Origin: Lasiodiplodia sp. COLG20
Taxonomy: Eukaryota > Ascomycota > Dothideomycetes > Botryosphaeriales > Botryosphaeriaceae
Direction: 5' to 3'
Assembly (NCBI GenBank): GCA_009801085.1
Contig: VNWV01000008.1
Location: forward strand, 1,922,001 to 1,986,000
DNA: 64,000 nucleotides
How positions within the stretch are numbered: position 1 is the first letter of the stretch; the number at the start of each line of letters is the position of its first letter. The translations under genes and the position numbers were made by a program. The notes under the pieces are model-generated. The model saw only the letters and a program-made list of their open reading frames with translations. It was not told where the DNA came from and made no database searches. Below are positions 10,209 to 22,500 of this stretch, in pieces.

Positions 10209-13200
10209 CTACTCCATCTTGACGTCGCATAACCACTTCCAAATCTTGCCAAAGTACTTCTCGTCCACCGGTCTGACGTTGCGAAGCGCCGGTGCAACCT
10301 TCTTCGTCTCCTCCATGGCAAATGTCGGCCTATCGCTTCCGGATCTCGCTATTTCTTCATCTGCTGCTGAAAGATGGTCCAAATTCCCGTACGCATTCTT
10401 CCAGAGCCCGAGAAGCTTCAGTGCTGGATGATCCGCCTCCCCGTTCATACTACTCGCCTCCTCCAGGCGCTGCAGCCACACACCGGGCTCCACGACCTCA
10501 AAATGCTCCAACTTCTTCAGCCACGACAGCAACCGCATCCAGTCGGGGTCGCGATGCTCGTTCAGAACGTGGTAAACCTTCACATCTCGCCCCTCACCCG
10601 TCCCCCCGTCGTCGCCCTTTCGCCCAGCGACAGCACGACGATCCCCATCGTCCACCGCCCCCACCGCCTCGACGAAGGCTCGCGCCGCCACGTCCACGGG
10701 CAACCAGCACAGCGGCTCGGCGGACAGCGCGGGCAGGCAGCCCGTCAGCCTTGCCGTGCTCAGCATCAGCGGCCACGCCTCGCGCGCGTTCCAGACGCCG
10801 TTGCGCGTGTCGCCGCTCAGCTGGCCGACGCGGAAGACGGCGATGCGGCGGCGGCCGGGATTGCGGTTGCGCGCGTCACTACTACTCGTGTGCTGCTGTT
10901 GCTGGTGATCGTGCGCGCGCTGGCACACGTGCTCGGCCACCCACTTGGAGCGCGAGTAGCCCAGGGGCGAGGCGGCGGCCGGGGAGTCGAGGAGCCGCTC
11001 TGGGATGGTGGGGGAGTGCGAGTAGTTGGTCGCGCTGGCGACGGAGGAGCAGTATGCAAAGAAGGGAGGAGAGGGGCGCGGGGAGTGCAGGGCGAGGGTG
11101 AGGAGGTTATGGAGGCCTTTTATGGGATGGGGGGTTAGTTTCGTTTCTGATGGTTCACTCCCCTTTTACGGATGAACATGGTGCGACGTGCGCGCTTACC
11201 GGAAATGTTGTCCTTCTCGAAGCTGCGCAGCCGCATTCGGAAATTCACTGACCAGGCGATGTGCATGATGATGGTGGCTTCGGTGGCGATATCGGCGTAT
11301 GTCTCTTCGGACAAGCCAAGGTTTGGATCGCCTAGCTGAGCCTGGAGGACGATGATCTTCGAGTTATCGGGATATCCTGGTGTCGTCAAGCCCGAGAGGC
11401 CCTTTTGAATAAGGGCTTTGTCGACGCGTTCGTAGGCGGCGTGCGGACTGGTGCCCCGGACAAGGCAGTAGATCTTGGAAGTTTGGTCGGAGTCCCTGTA
11501 TAGGTGTAGTATGTGGGCTCCCAGTGCGCCGGTGGCTCCGGTGAGTAGCTGTGTTCGTGAGCGAGGGCATACAGCAGTACCGAACAGTTCTGCTTACAAC
11601 GACATCCTTAGCATCCTCACCGTTTACAGAGTCGTTGGCTTGGAATGTATTCTTCTGTATCTCGTTAAAGTTACCGTACTTCTCGACAAGGTTCAGCATA
11701 AGCTCGAGCTCGTCTTCGCTCTCTTCGTATGATTCTCCGTGGCGCAGCCTTAGCATGAAGTTGCTTAATCTGCAAAGGTTCAGTCAAGTGCTTCCTTGGA
11801 CAGATCAACTACGGCGACATACCTCTTCACAGTACCGCAGTCTTCTACAACGCTTAGCGGTAGTTCTGGCGAAGTCTTTGGAAGGATCTGCCGGAGGAGT
11901 CAGCTCTATGCTCAGTAGTTATCATGGAAAAGGCATACCTGATTTAATCCGTATCGTATTTGCATACATGCAACAGAGTCGACGCCGTAGGAGAAAAGAT
12001 CATCATCCTCTTCCAGCTTTCTTGGCTTTGATACCACACTCTCGATCAAATCGATGATGAATTTCGTTACGTCCGAATCCGGTACCTTGGAGCCGGCTCC
12101 GGCACTGAGCTTCGTATAACTCTCCTCGATCACATCCGCATACTTCTCCTCGGCCTTTCCCCTCATAACCGTCCCCTTGCTACTCTTCTCCAGAGCTTCG
12201 TGATCACGGGGCATCGGCACCAGCATATTCCGCGGTATCCGCGCGTGCTGTTGACTCTCCTCGTTAAGCTTCTCAACTAGCGGTTTTATAGCATCGATCA
12301 AGTCTCCATCAGACGTTGCCGCAAAGCTTTCACTTGGAAACAGTAGAGCGCCGGGAAACGGCCTCCCGTTCCCGAAGATCAGTACATCGTCGAGGAACGG
12401 GCTCGCCGTGATTGCGGACTCCAGGGGTGCGGGGTCGAACTTCTTCCCTGTGACGAGCGTGAGCTGCGAGTCAGCACGGGAATGATACTTCCAGGCGTTT
12501 GGTATCGTCGGATGCGGCATCATCAGGTCTGCTGTGGCAAACGATCCGTCTTCTCTGTTAGTCTTTGCCTGTTTTCACCAAAACGTCGATGGATCATTCT
12601 CGTCAGCCCTGCCACGTCCAAAATCAAGGTAAGAGACGTCAAAGCCACTCACCATATGCGGCCAGCCTGGCGATACAACCAACTCCGCCAGCCCCTCCCC
12701 ACCATCCCTCTCGACCGGCTCAAAGCGCAGGTACTTCCCCCCAGCCTCATCACACCGCAAATACTGCCACTCCCGATCCGTCTCGTACTCGCGATGCGAC
12801 GACATCAAGAAGCCGCACTCGGCACTGCCGTACCGCGACACCAGCCGCACGCCCTTCTCGACCAGCCGGTCGCCGACCTCAACCGGCAGCGCCGCCCCGC
12901 CCACGCCGACGAGCTCCATGCCGCGCAGGCGGCGCACCCCGTCGCCCGACGCGTCGGCCTCCAGCATCTGCAGCACGTACGGCACCGACGAGAAGTACCT
13001 CACCGGCGGCAACGCTCCTTCCTCCTCATCCTCCTCATTCTTCACCGCCGCCACCGTCGTCGCCGCCGCAGCATCAGCAGCAGCATCGAGACAAGCGCCC
13101 ACATTCGCGGCCGTGATCGGCAGCGCGTGCCCGGGGAACAGCCAGACCGGCGCGTCGCTCGTCCACGCGCGGAAGCAGTCGGCGATGCCGCCGTGGTAGA

Positions 13201-13999
13201 GCGGCGTGGTCGTGAAGGTCGCCTTGGCCGCCGAGCCCGGCAGGTGCTGCGGCAGCGCGCAGGCGGCGCCGCCGTGCGTCTGTGGGATGGGCTTGGGCAG
13301 GCCGGACGAGGTGCCCGACGTGTGGAAGAGGAAGGCGATGTCGGTTCGTAGGATGTGGTGCGCGGGGAGCCTGTTTTGAAGGGAACTGCTGGTGGTGGTG
13401 GTTTTGATAGAGGAGAGGAAGCCTGTGGGGATCACGGAGGAGAGAGAGATGGTGGACAGGTTGCCTATTTTTCCCGTGCCGCTATCAGTAGCCGATGCTA
13501 CATTTTCGGCAGTTTTGACGGCCAGGGCTTGGAGAGATGGGTCGTGGAAGAGCGTCGAGGCTCCGCAGAGATGTAAAAGGTGTGCGATGGCAGGTGGTTG
13601 GCACTGCGGCGCGACCAGCAGAACAGAATGGCCTAGACGGATCAAGGCTAACCACACGAAAAGGAAGGTCGGCGAACTTGGGGACAGGAGACCTACAGTC
13701 TGCCTTCCTCTGAGGCTTTCCCCGTGTTTGCGATTGATCATGCCGGCGACGATAAGAGACCCATTCCGGAGTTCTGAGAAAGTGATGGTCCGATGCTTTA
13801 ATGATGGATTAACAGGCTGTGGCGCCTCTCCGCTGGACAAGTTCTGGCCATTGAGTAACTCGAATAAGCCAACGGCAGGCTTATTCCCCACAGCCTGTGC
13901 TTGAAGATCAAGGAATTCGTTGATGTTGTTGAAGCTTGAATCTCCCTCGCTCAAGCTGGCAGCTTGGCCAAGCGTACAGACGAAATAGTTGGTGTCCAT
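10209..13999 (-). CDS. NRPS-like A-T-R carboxylic acid reductase
   Basis: A single-module NRPS-like enzyme (1154 aa) that would adenylate an acid, tether it to a carrier domain and release it reductively with NAD(P)H. Exons 13999-12653, 12562-11939, 11887-11823, 11769-11598, 11548-11200 and 11116-10209 sum to exactly 1155 codons. The adenylation domain has HTSGTSSGLPK (226-236), VGVGGAALP (about 365-372) and SRYGSAECGF (388-397). The carrier domain has SYGVDSVACMQIR with the phosphopantetheine serine at S645. The reductase (NAD-binding_4) has TGATGALGAH (739-748) and the SDR-type YSRSKWVAE with Y906 and K910. There is no condensation domain. The domain order matches fungal NRPS-like aldehyde-forming reductases and resembles alpha-aminoadipate reductase. 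The flanks are housekeeping genes, so it seems a stand-alone enzyme. The first intron has a GTGAGT donor and a CAAAG acceptor, chosen because only that gives WPHMTNREDGSFATADL. Confidence 0.9.
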
Positions 14000-15153
14000 T
14001 GTGGGATGAGTGAATGAGATGGCGATAGTAACGATGCCGCGATGTCTGAAGGGAGGTCATGTTGTGGGTTGAGATGCGCATCGAGTTTAGTTCGAAGTGA
14101 TGAGATCATCTCCGCCTTGTACCACCTAAGCCGCTTCTTGAATTGCACCATCAGCATGGCACCGATGCTTGAATGTGGGGGCAAAAGAAACATCGATTCG
14201 GCATTTCAGCTGCAGTAGTATTGTCCATTGCCTGCCGATGCCGTTTGCCGCGAGGGCTATTTATCAACGAACCACCATCGCGTTTGCTGGTACGTCACCG
14301 GGCCCGGTCCGGCCCGGCACTGGGTGAGTGGCATCTCGATCTTGGAATTCAATTGGGTATCCTCGCCCTTCACGGTTAATTCTTTGCTCGTAACCTTCAC
14401 ATGGGTATCGTGCAGCGGGCACCAAAATGTCGCCAACCCGCATCAGCCTTCTGCAGAGCATAGTTATACAGGCAACCAATCATTGCCCGTTACTGTCACT
14501 GATTTGGGCATACCTACCGTTGACAGTTGTCGTCCGGTCCGCCGGCCACAAGGGTCTGCTGCTCAGCCTCACTCAGGCGAAGTCAACACAGATCATGCGG
14601 ATGGAAGTCCTGATAAGCCTGACGCTTGATCGACACGATTCACCGCCTCGCAGAGGCTGTGAGCGAATCGGCCTTGGTTGAAAGCGCGATTTAAATATGT
14701 CGCATCGAAATCAAACCACGCAACAGCCACTCTCCGTCATGCTCATCGCCCCAAGATGCTCGAAAAGAGTTGCAGCAAGGCAGATTTCCCATGCCGAGCA
14801 CCTCCGGACAAACTTTTTGCTGGTGTAGCCAACGACGCATCGTCCCACGGCTTCCTGCCCGAATAGGAAATGGCGACGCCACGTTCCGGGGAAACCATGT
14901 CTACCAGACCGGCGACAAGCCCCTTCGCCAAGCGTAATTGAAAGTGAGCGAATTAATGATGCTGCTGCGGCACGCGACCCTTGCTTGTGTTGTAGGTACT
15001 CTACTGACCTCACTCGCTCCTTCACACTATCACTCCCTTCCTTCCACATCAACCCCACTTCTGAGTCTAGAATAAATCGTCGTATATCGCTATAATCTCT
15101 TGTTGCTTTGGTTCCACAAAGCATGCGCGAATGCTCTCTACTCTGTCCTTGCA
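14000..15153. other. Intergenic; promoter of the A-T-R reductase
   Basis: No coding pattern was recognised on either strand. The part next to 14000 is the upstream region of the reductase. Confidence 0.5.
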
Positions 15154-16008
15154 ATGCACCTCCAAAATCACTTTGCTATGCATGGAATCCTGGACGAGGA
15201 GGCTGACATCGCCATCGCTCTTCCTTTGCCGCAGCCGGTGCACCCCAAATCGCCATTCATCCGCACCTCTCCTGGACGATCCATAGCCGTCCCCAAACAA
15301 CTGCACGCATGGTCCCGCACTCACGACAATACCCCGCCCCTCGACCGCCCCTACGCCTGTATAACCGCTCCCCTGGGGACGTACGAGCGTCACATCTACA
15401 ACTCCTTCGCGCCAATGACCTGTCTTGGATGCAACTGCGCAGCCTCGTCCTCATCTCCAGCTCCATCTCCGCCACCCACGACCTCATCTTTGCGCAGCGT
15501 GACCCCAAAAACGGCCACGCACCCTGCCCATCAACAACCCGCGACACCTCCCCCTTCCTCCAGCGACAGCAGCAACCACAAAATGCAGTACCACCACCGA
15601 CCCGGCTCCTCCCATCGAGCTCCACAGCCGCCTGCAGCACTGCTCGATCCATCGCAATTCATCCGGCCCTCCAGACTCGTCCGGATCCTCGCGCCGACGA
15701 AACCCACCCCCGCCACCGCTGTCCCTGCCGAGAAGGACAGCAACGCTTTCAAGATAGTCGCGCACTGCCCCAGGCACTCATCCACGCTTGAGAAGTCGCA
15801 GTGCTGCTTCGACTCTCACCGTCCAGCCGTCTGGTCCTGCCGCGGTGGCGCTGCCGAAGAAGGCGGCGAGGCGGCGGCGACGTCGACATGGGCGCCCCGA
15901 CCGTCGCGCCGATGCTTCAGCATAGCCATAACCCTGTGCATCATCATCTTCATCATAGTGGTGACGCTAGCCGTGGTTTGGACGCTTGTGATACAGAAGG
16001 AAAAGTGA
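15154..16008 (+). CDS. Hypothetical Pro/Ser-rich single-pass membrane protein
   Basis: This intronless frame encodes at most 284 aa from the ATG at 15154; an ATG at 15415 would give 197 aa. The middle is rich in Pro, Ser, Ala and Thr and looks disordered. It is followed by a Cys-containing segment (KSQCCFDSHRPAVWSCRGG) and near the end one clear transmembrane helix, SIAITLCIIIFIIVVTLAVV, then VIQKEK. A cytosolic low-complexity N-terminal region with a tail anchor would fit. I recognise no family. Overlapping frames are also Pro-rich, so the N-terminal part is uncertain. The hydrophobic end is the main support for a real gene. Confidence 0.42.
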   Translation: MHLQNHFAMHGILDEEADIAIALPLPQPVHPKSPFIRTSPGRSIAVPKQLHAWSRTHDNTPPLDRPYACITAPLGTYERHIYNSFAPMTCLGCNCAASSSSPAPSPPPTTSSLRSVTPKTATHPAHQQPATPPPSSSDSSNHKMQYHHRPGSSHRAPQPPAALLDPSQFIRPSRLVRILAPTKPTPATAVPAEKDSNAFKIVAHCPRHSSTLEKSQCCFDSHRPAVWSCRGGAAEEGGEAAATSTWAPRPSRRCFSIAITLCIIIFIIVVTLAVVWTLVIQKEK

Positions 16009-16622
16009 GTGTAGGGTCGGCCAAGAGAAGAAGAGGCTGGTGGCGGATCTGAGAAAGAATAGATTATGATATGATTGATGACAGTGATGATATATGGTCG
16101 CGATCGATTAGCGAACTTTTACGGCCGAATAGCATGGCGCGCGGATTGCTGTACATTAAGGGCGCCTTGAAGTACGCGAGGGTACACTGTATAACATCGG
16201 CATTAGCAAAGCTTAGACAAATTTCCATCACTATCTTTTACGGAATATGCACTTGACGGTTCTCCTGGTACTGTGCAAGCGTAGATCTGAGAAAGATGTG
16301 AAGGGTTCAAAATGCCGACGTCTGCAGTGCATGCGCTTTGTTTGCATCTCCCAAAAGTCAAACCCCAAGGAGGCTCGCAGTTCACATGTCTCGACTTTGG
16401 CTAAACCGTGCCATCTATGTTCCATGGACCGAAGTCCCAGAACCATCTATTAACTTTTGCCTTGGCCTTCCTGGTTTTCTAAAACTTCATGGTCAAAAGT
16501 CCGATAAATCTCTACAACCCTGCCGTCCGAGGACTGCCGGAACGGGGCTTACAGATAAACGCCCACTTCTCAATGTCTAATAGAATACTCGAAACATAAC
16601 TCTTAATTCCCTCTTAATCTTC
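16009..16622. other. Intergenic, no gene seen
   Basis: AT-richer spacer between the putative membrane protein and the 3' end of HIS1. No motif was recognised. Confidence 0.5.
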
Positions 16623-17833
16623 TTAGTACGTTCTCGAGTTCTCAATCTTGGTAACGAGGATATCAGAAGCGCCGATGCTGGTGAGTTCGTCCATGACAGT
16701 TGCGATCTTCTTGCGTTCGACCATGGCCTGGACGGCAACCCATCCGTCGTCTTCGAGCGAGGTGATGGTGGGGGCGCGCTTGCCGGGAGTGACCGAGCGA
16801 GCAGCGACGAGTTGGCTGCGCTCGATGTTGTAGGTGCAGAGAACGTATTTTTGAGCGGCTACCAGCACGTGTTAGTGACTCTGACGTAACGCTAGTTGCG
16901 AGATATCTCTTACTGATGACACCCTGGATACGCGCAGCTATTAAGTCGACAAGCTTCGGGTTGGAGGGCTTCTTTGACTTGACGAGAATAGCGGTGGTCT
17001 CAACGACGGTAGAGATGGCCTTGAGACCAGCAGCGCGCATAGTCTCGCCAGACTCTGTTTAAAGCAAAATGGTCAGCATCCCACCCTTCACAACGATCCC
17101 TGGCTTTCTTCTCACTCACCAACAAGATCAACAATGCCGTCCGCAACGCCCAGAGCGCATGCTGCCTCCACACTGCCACCGACGTATTTGATGTTGGTCT
17201 TGAGCTTCTCTCCTGCGTTCACTTCCTTGCCCTCCTGCTCTGCCTCCAGCTTCCTGAAGTATTGCTCGGTGAGGTTGGTGAAGCTGGTGACAACGTTGCG
17301 GCCGATCAGCTGCTTCGGGTCGGAAATGTCGCCCTTCTCGGGCACCTGGACCTGCAGCTTGCAGCCGCCAAAGTCGAGGTCGAGCACCTGCTCAACGCCG
17401 GTGGTGTCGGTGGGCGGGGCGATGGCCTCGTGCTCGGCGACTTGGTCGCGGCCGGTGATTCCCAGGTCAACGCGGCCCTCGCCGACGAAGGTAGGGATGT
17501 CGGCTGCTGGCAGGAAAACGAGCGCGATGGGCAGGTTTTTGACCAGTGCAATGTCTAGCCTCGAGTGGCGGTGGAACTGGATGTCGGAGCCCTTCAGCAG
17601 GTCCAGACAGGCTTGGTGGAGTCGGCCCTCTGTTGTGTGTCGGTCACACCGGCGTCAGCAGCTTGTTTACTCGGTGTATGGGTCGGACGGGGAGCAATGC
17701 GCGAGCGGTGTACGGACTCTTGGGCACGGCGAAAAGAAGGCGGTCATTGAGGCTGTCCTAAGGTTAGCGATGCGCGACAGCCGCTAGACGTGCGCCCTCG
17801 AAAGGCGTGTACTCACTGGTTGACGAGATCCAT
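16623..17833 (-). CDS. HIS1: ATP phosphoribosyltransferase, first step of histidine synthesis
   Basis: This cytosolic enzyme (312 aa) joins ATP and PRPP to phosphoribosyl-ATP, the committed and histidine-inhibited step. Five exons close exactly: 17833-17817, 17752-17718, 17629-17120, 17054-16914 and 16858-16623. The start MDLVNHLNDRLLFAVPKKGR is assembled across two very small exons (17 and 35 nt) and matches the family N-terminus. The PRPP-binding core includes VDLGITGRDQVAEH and the region around EAACALGVADGIVDLVESGET. The C-terminal ACT-like regulatory domain contains KRAPTITSLEDDGWVAVQAMV and ends TKIENSRTY. It is the long form with its own regulatory domain, so no HisZ partner is needed. 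It is head-to-head with RPS28, 624 bp between the start codons. Confidence 0.95.
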
Positions 17834-18457
17834 GGTGGTTAATGGCGGGACGAAGTTTGCGCAGAGGTTGTCTTAGGTTGGGGACACGACGGCCAGGTAT
17901 AAAGTAGTTGCACAAAGATCGTTACGGCCAATTGATGCGAGCGAACGGCACAGCGGGTTCGGCGGGCGTGGGTATGTTCGGCGTGACGGGTGGTGTTGCG
18001 GAGCCACGATAATTTCTGAGTGAGTCAAGCGCGGCACTGGTGGGGTCTCCCGCCGCGGCAATGACGCTGCTCTACTCGCCGGGTGCGCAACACGCGGTGC
18101 AAAATGCGGATTTTATTCGCTGCTCGAAAGCCTTGAATTGAGAACCTAAATTGCATCCGGCCGGGGCTCATTCGCAAGGCTCATTCGCTGAGCTCTCCCG
18201 TCGGGCAGCGCAGCCTTGGGTAGACTGGTCCGCGAGCCTATCGCGTCTACGTAGGGTTTGGCCGACGGCGAGCGGCAGTGCGGGCGGCGGATTAAAGCGC
18301 GCCAAGAATTGCGCGGCCGCACTTTCGAAATTCCCGCTCCACATCTCGAAGCAACGCCAGCACCGACGAACACCCAACCGCGACACCAGACCCCTCCCGA
18401 TCACCGCCCTTTCTCGATCCCGATACTACTTCGTCGCATCGACCAACTTCGCACAAA
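17834..18457. promoter_or_regulatory. Shared divergent region of HIS1 and RPS28
   Basis: This 624 bp interval contains both promoters. The sequence TGAGTGAGTCAAGC (18016-18029), which includes TGAGTCA, matches the binding core of the amino-acid-starvation activator Gcn4/CPC1. That suits HIS1 control but is not proof. Confidence 0.5.
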
Positions 18458-18892
18458 ATGGAGAGCGCCAAGGTTCCCGTTAAGCTCGTCAAGGTCACCC
18501 GCGTCCTCGGCCGCACCGGTACGCCTATCCTGCCTCTCGCCCTGTCGCCTCGCTTCCCCTCGCCCTTCCGATGCGCTGAACGCCATCCAATCGATCGCAA
18601 TATGGAGGACTGCTTGGCTAATTGAGACTTCCTGTGGTGAACAGGCTCCCGTGGCGGTGTGACCCAGGTCCGCGTCGAGTTCATGGACGACACCACCCGC
18701 AGCATCATCCGTAACGTCAAGGGCCCTGGTATGCCGCTCTCCCCGCACGTTGCCCGCTACGAGAACACACCATCCCACACAGGCGAAGCTAGAAAGAAAG
18801 GATGGATCGCTAACGTTGGTACCTATGCAGTCCGTGAGAACGACATCCTCTGCCTTCTCGAGTCCGAGCGTGAGGCCAGGAGGCTCAGGTAA
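18458..18892 (+). CDS. RPS28: 40S ribosomal protein S28 (eS28)
   Basis: A small cytosolic ribosomal subunit protein of 68 aa. Three exons, 18458-18518, 18645-18728 and 18831-18892, sum to 207 nt. The protein begins [20 protein letters not shown], continues [20 protein letters not shown] and ends [12 protein letters not shown], which is diagnostic for eS28. Length equals the family's usual size. Introns interrupt after GRT and after GP, and both donors (GTACGC, GTATGC) are standard. Introns in small ribosomal protein genes of filamentous fungi are usual. It faces HIS1 on one side and converges on the RAD5-like gene on the other. Confidence 0.96.
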
Positions 18893-19529
18893 ATTCTGCC
18901 CGTCGCTGCCGGTATCGCCATCACCGTCCTTGCACTCCACTATATTCCGGAAATGGCTGGTCGCCATGGCGCTCTGCGGCTGGATTGGTGGTGATTAGGG
19001 GAGGAAAGTCGGTGCTTTTGCATTTTCTGTACGGACACCTCAAAAAAGATCAGGGCACTTCTTGATTGGGAACCTTCAAAATTCGGGCCGGTGTTTTTTC
19101 TTCATTGCTTGCAACAAAGCGGCATCGGCAAACTCGGGAGTCATGCGGAAAAAGACATGGGAATGAATGCATGATCTGATACTGTGGCTCCTGTTTTTCG
19201 AAAATATGCACGTTTCGTGACTCAGTCCAACTCGTGCTTTCAGAAACATTGACACGAAGCATACCGGAAGCAGAACTCACATCTACATGATTCAATCCAG
19301 CAGAACACCCTTTTCTATCACCAGCTAAAATTAACCCAGTGTTTGGCTGATTCTCAGCCTATTTTATTTCTCAGCGCGGAGCCAAAATCAGACTCACGCT
19401 ATTCTAAAGAACAACCGCAACTCCTTTCCCAGCAAATATTAGTCTGCCGCACTTGATGAAACACAGAACACCAGCCACACCTTGATCCTCCCTCCCTGTT
19501 TTGGCCATTTTCTGAAGCTGGCTCTTCTT
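18893..19529. other. Convergent intergenic region
   Basis: 3' flanks of RPS28 and of the helicase gene. No further feature was seen. Confidence 0.5.
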
Positions 19530-22500
19530 TCATCCAGAGCCTGCGCCCAGCAGTCTCTCCAGATCCGCTACTCTCGCGCCCCTATCTTTCTTCTTCTCCT
19601 TACTCTTCTCCGAGAACGCCAGACGCATCAGCTTCCTCTTATCCTCCTGGATCCTGAGCACGTTCTCTTCGACCGTGCCTTCCACTACCAGCCTGAACAC
19701 TGTCGTCTCACGCTTCTGACCGAGCCTATGGACACGGTCGACCGCCTGGTCCTCGATTGCCGGTGCCCACCAGCTGTCGGCCAAGATGACCTGGCTCGCC
19801 GCGACAAGGTTCAGGCCAACACTGCAGACGGCCAGAGATGCCAGCAGAACGGTACAGTCAGGGTCCGTGTCAAGAGCCTCGAGAGAAGCGTCGCGCGCGA
19901 GCGCGGACATGGTCCCGTCGATGCGGGCGAAGCGGATGCCGGCCGCCTGGAGCTGCGGCTCAAGCACGTCAAGGAAGCTGGTCCACTGGCTGAAGACAAT
20001 CGTCTTGATGCCCTTGTCCTTGGATGCCGTGGCCTTGAGGATCTTGAGCAGGGCTTCGATCTTGGAGCTGTTCGTGTCCGCGTCGATGGGCGGAGGGGCC
20101 GGGGCTTCTTTGGGCGGGTGAACGAGGGAGCCGGTACTAGCGAGCTCCGCACGGCACATGGGGCATTTGCGCTGGCCTTCGATGACGCGCTCGATACAAC
20201 TGTAGCCGAATGCGTGCGCGCAGCAGGTGATGACGGCGTCGTGAAGGGGCTCCAGGCAGATGGGGCAGTCCTCTTGCGAGTCGATACTTAGCTGGAGCAT
20301 GGCTTGAAGCGCAGCGCAGTTCTCAGGCGTGAGATCTACACTCTTTTGTTCCGAGAGCAATTCCATGAGCCCAGTGATGCGTTCTTCACCGCAGAGCTTC
20401 CAATGGTTGCATATTTGGCGAAGACGTAGGAGGATCTCGAGGAGGTGACGATACGTCTTTGCAGCGTCATTGCCAGACAGCTTTTGACGATATTGGTCGA
20501 GTGTGCCCTTTGCTTGAGCTTCCAAGGCATTGTATTTCTCTTGCTCGTGGGGCAAGAATTTGATACGATGAACGTATTCCGACAGCTCTGGCAGACGCAG
20601 GTCGATGAAAGGCATGTCTTTTCTCCTCCTGAGGCAGATACTACTCATCAGCATCTGCAGCAGGAAGCTGCCGTGCTCATCTCCTTGGTTGACAGGCCGA
20701 ATCAGAGCGCCATTGAACAACTCGAACCGATCTAAGCCACCAGAGAGGCGAATGAACTTGGCCAAAGAGTACAAGTCCTTCAGAGTATTGATGATCGGCG
20801 TACCCGTGAGCACCCATCTTGAGCGCGCGAGCAGGTTGGTAGCAGCAACAGCCTTCTTCGATGCAGGATTGCGGATGTTGTGTCCTTCGTCAAGCACAAT
20901 CCTCCGCCAATGAACAGAGAACAGGCCGTCTTTCCTTGGCACGTTTTGCGAACTCTTGCCTTGCTTAGCCCAAAACTCTGTCATGACCGTCTCATAGGTA
21001 GTAACGACCACGTCATAGTCCTTGATCGTCTTGGGATCAATAGGCCTCTTTCGAGTGCCGTGATATGTTAGAACTCGGAGCTCGTGTTCCGGTTTAACAT
21101 GACGCTTAATCTGAGAACTCCAGTTGCTCATGACGCTTAGAGGCGCAAGAATCAACGTAGCATTGCTGGTCTGATCCTGTCCCTTCAGAGCACGATCCGC
21201 CACGATCAAGGATATGATTTGGACCGTCTTGCCCAAGCCCATGTCATCAGCGAGAATGCCGCCGGACGCTAGTTCAGGGAGCTTGTCCTTGATCGAGTAG
21301 TTCGTGCAGATGTTGGTGAACACGTTTGCCTGATGCGGTGCACGTCTCCACAGTTGCACAACATCTGCAGATCCTGCAGCAGGGAGCTGAGGATTTTCGT
21401 GATCCAGCAACCATTGCAGGCCTTGCAGCTGGTACGGCAGCAGCTCAGCGGAAATCTCCTTGGGCTGCTTGGCCATTGGAAGATTCTGAAGGTCGGCCTC
21501 TTGAGCGCCGAACTTCTCAACCATCTGATCGACGTTTCGTGGGTTGAAGCGCTCACTCTCGCCCACAATGTCGTCGAGGCTTTGTTCGTCCGCTTGCGAA
21601 GAACCTGGTGCCACACCAGCTGCCCACTGCTGGTCGGACTTGCCTTGGCGTGCAGCACTCTTCTGCTTTTTGGCAGCCTGTTGCGCAGCTTTGAGCCTGT
21701 CTCGCTCGGCCTTCTCAATTCGTTTGAACTCGTCCAACGGAAGCCTGTCAGCTTTCATCTCACTAGTCAGGCTCAAGCGCTCAACGGGATCACTAGTCCC
21801 GTATAATTTGACTGCAAGAGGCATGTCGAACGTGCCCTTGTGCCCAGTGATCACCCCCTCTACGATCAAGGATCTGTTGTCCATGTAGCGGGCAAGCTTT
21901 GCAGCAATCTGGCGGGGGATATGGCCAATTTGCTGCGCCTGGACGTTGAGGACTTGAATGGCATTTCCGTCATACTGCAGTGTGGTAGCGCGGTGTAAGC
22001 ACATATTCTTACAGTCATTTCAGCGGCTGGGAAGTTTAGGTAGAAACTTCAGGGAGTCAGCAGCCGCAGTAAGATGCATGCCTGCTAGTCATCGTCCGTG
22101 CAGTCAAGGATCTGCTCTCGACCATCTACTAGTGGCTCTTGAGGCCCATGGTGCCTGGCAGGATTCGTCCGGAGGGTATTCCGGCCGTTGCGCGGTCCCG
22201 CGGTTGAGAATGCACTAAGCCTTCCTGCGAGACGCGGACGACAAGAGAGGGCAGATGACAGAGCAGAGAACAGATGAGGGAAAGAGATCAGGCCTACTGG
22301 ATTGTGCGGCTCCCTCCGCAGCATAACCATTTCGCCGATGGTAGCATAGCCGTTGTAGTACCTCACACCAACGATTTTGGTGCTGAGAGTGCCTGTACGC
22401 GGGAACTTTAGCGCGCGTCTTTCCTATTCAAGGAGTCGCAAATACCATAGAGCATGTATTGAATGAAGGCACGGTCGTTGTATTCTTGCGAAGGGTCGAC

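Noticed and set aside
3903..13999. A secondary-metabolite gene cluster (ligase, thioesterase, A-T-R enzyme)
   Set aside because: The DNA-repair gene GEN1 sits between them, no oxidase, regulator or transporter accompanies them, and the first two genes carry peroxisomal signals that suit primary acyl metabolism.
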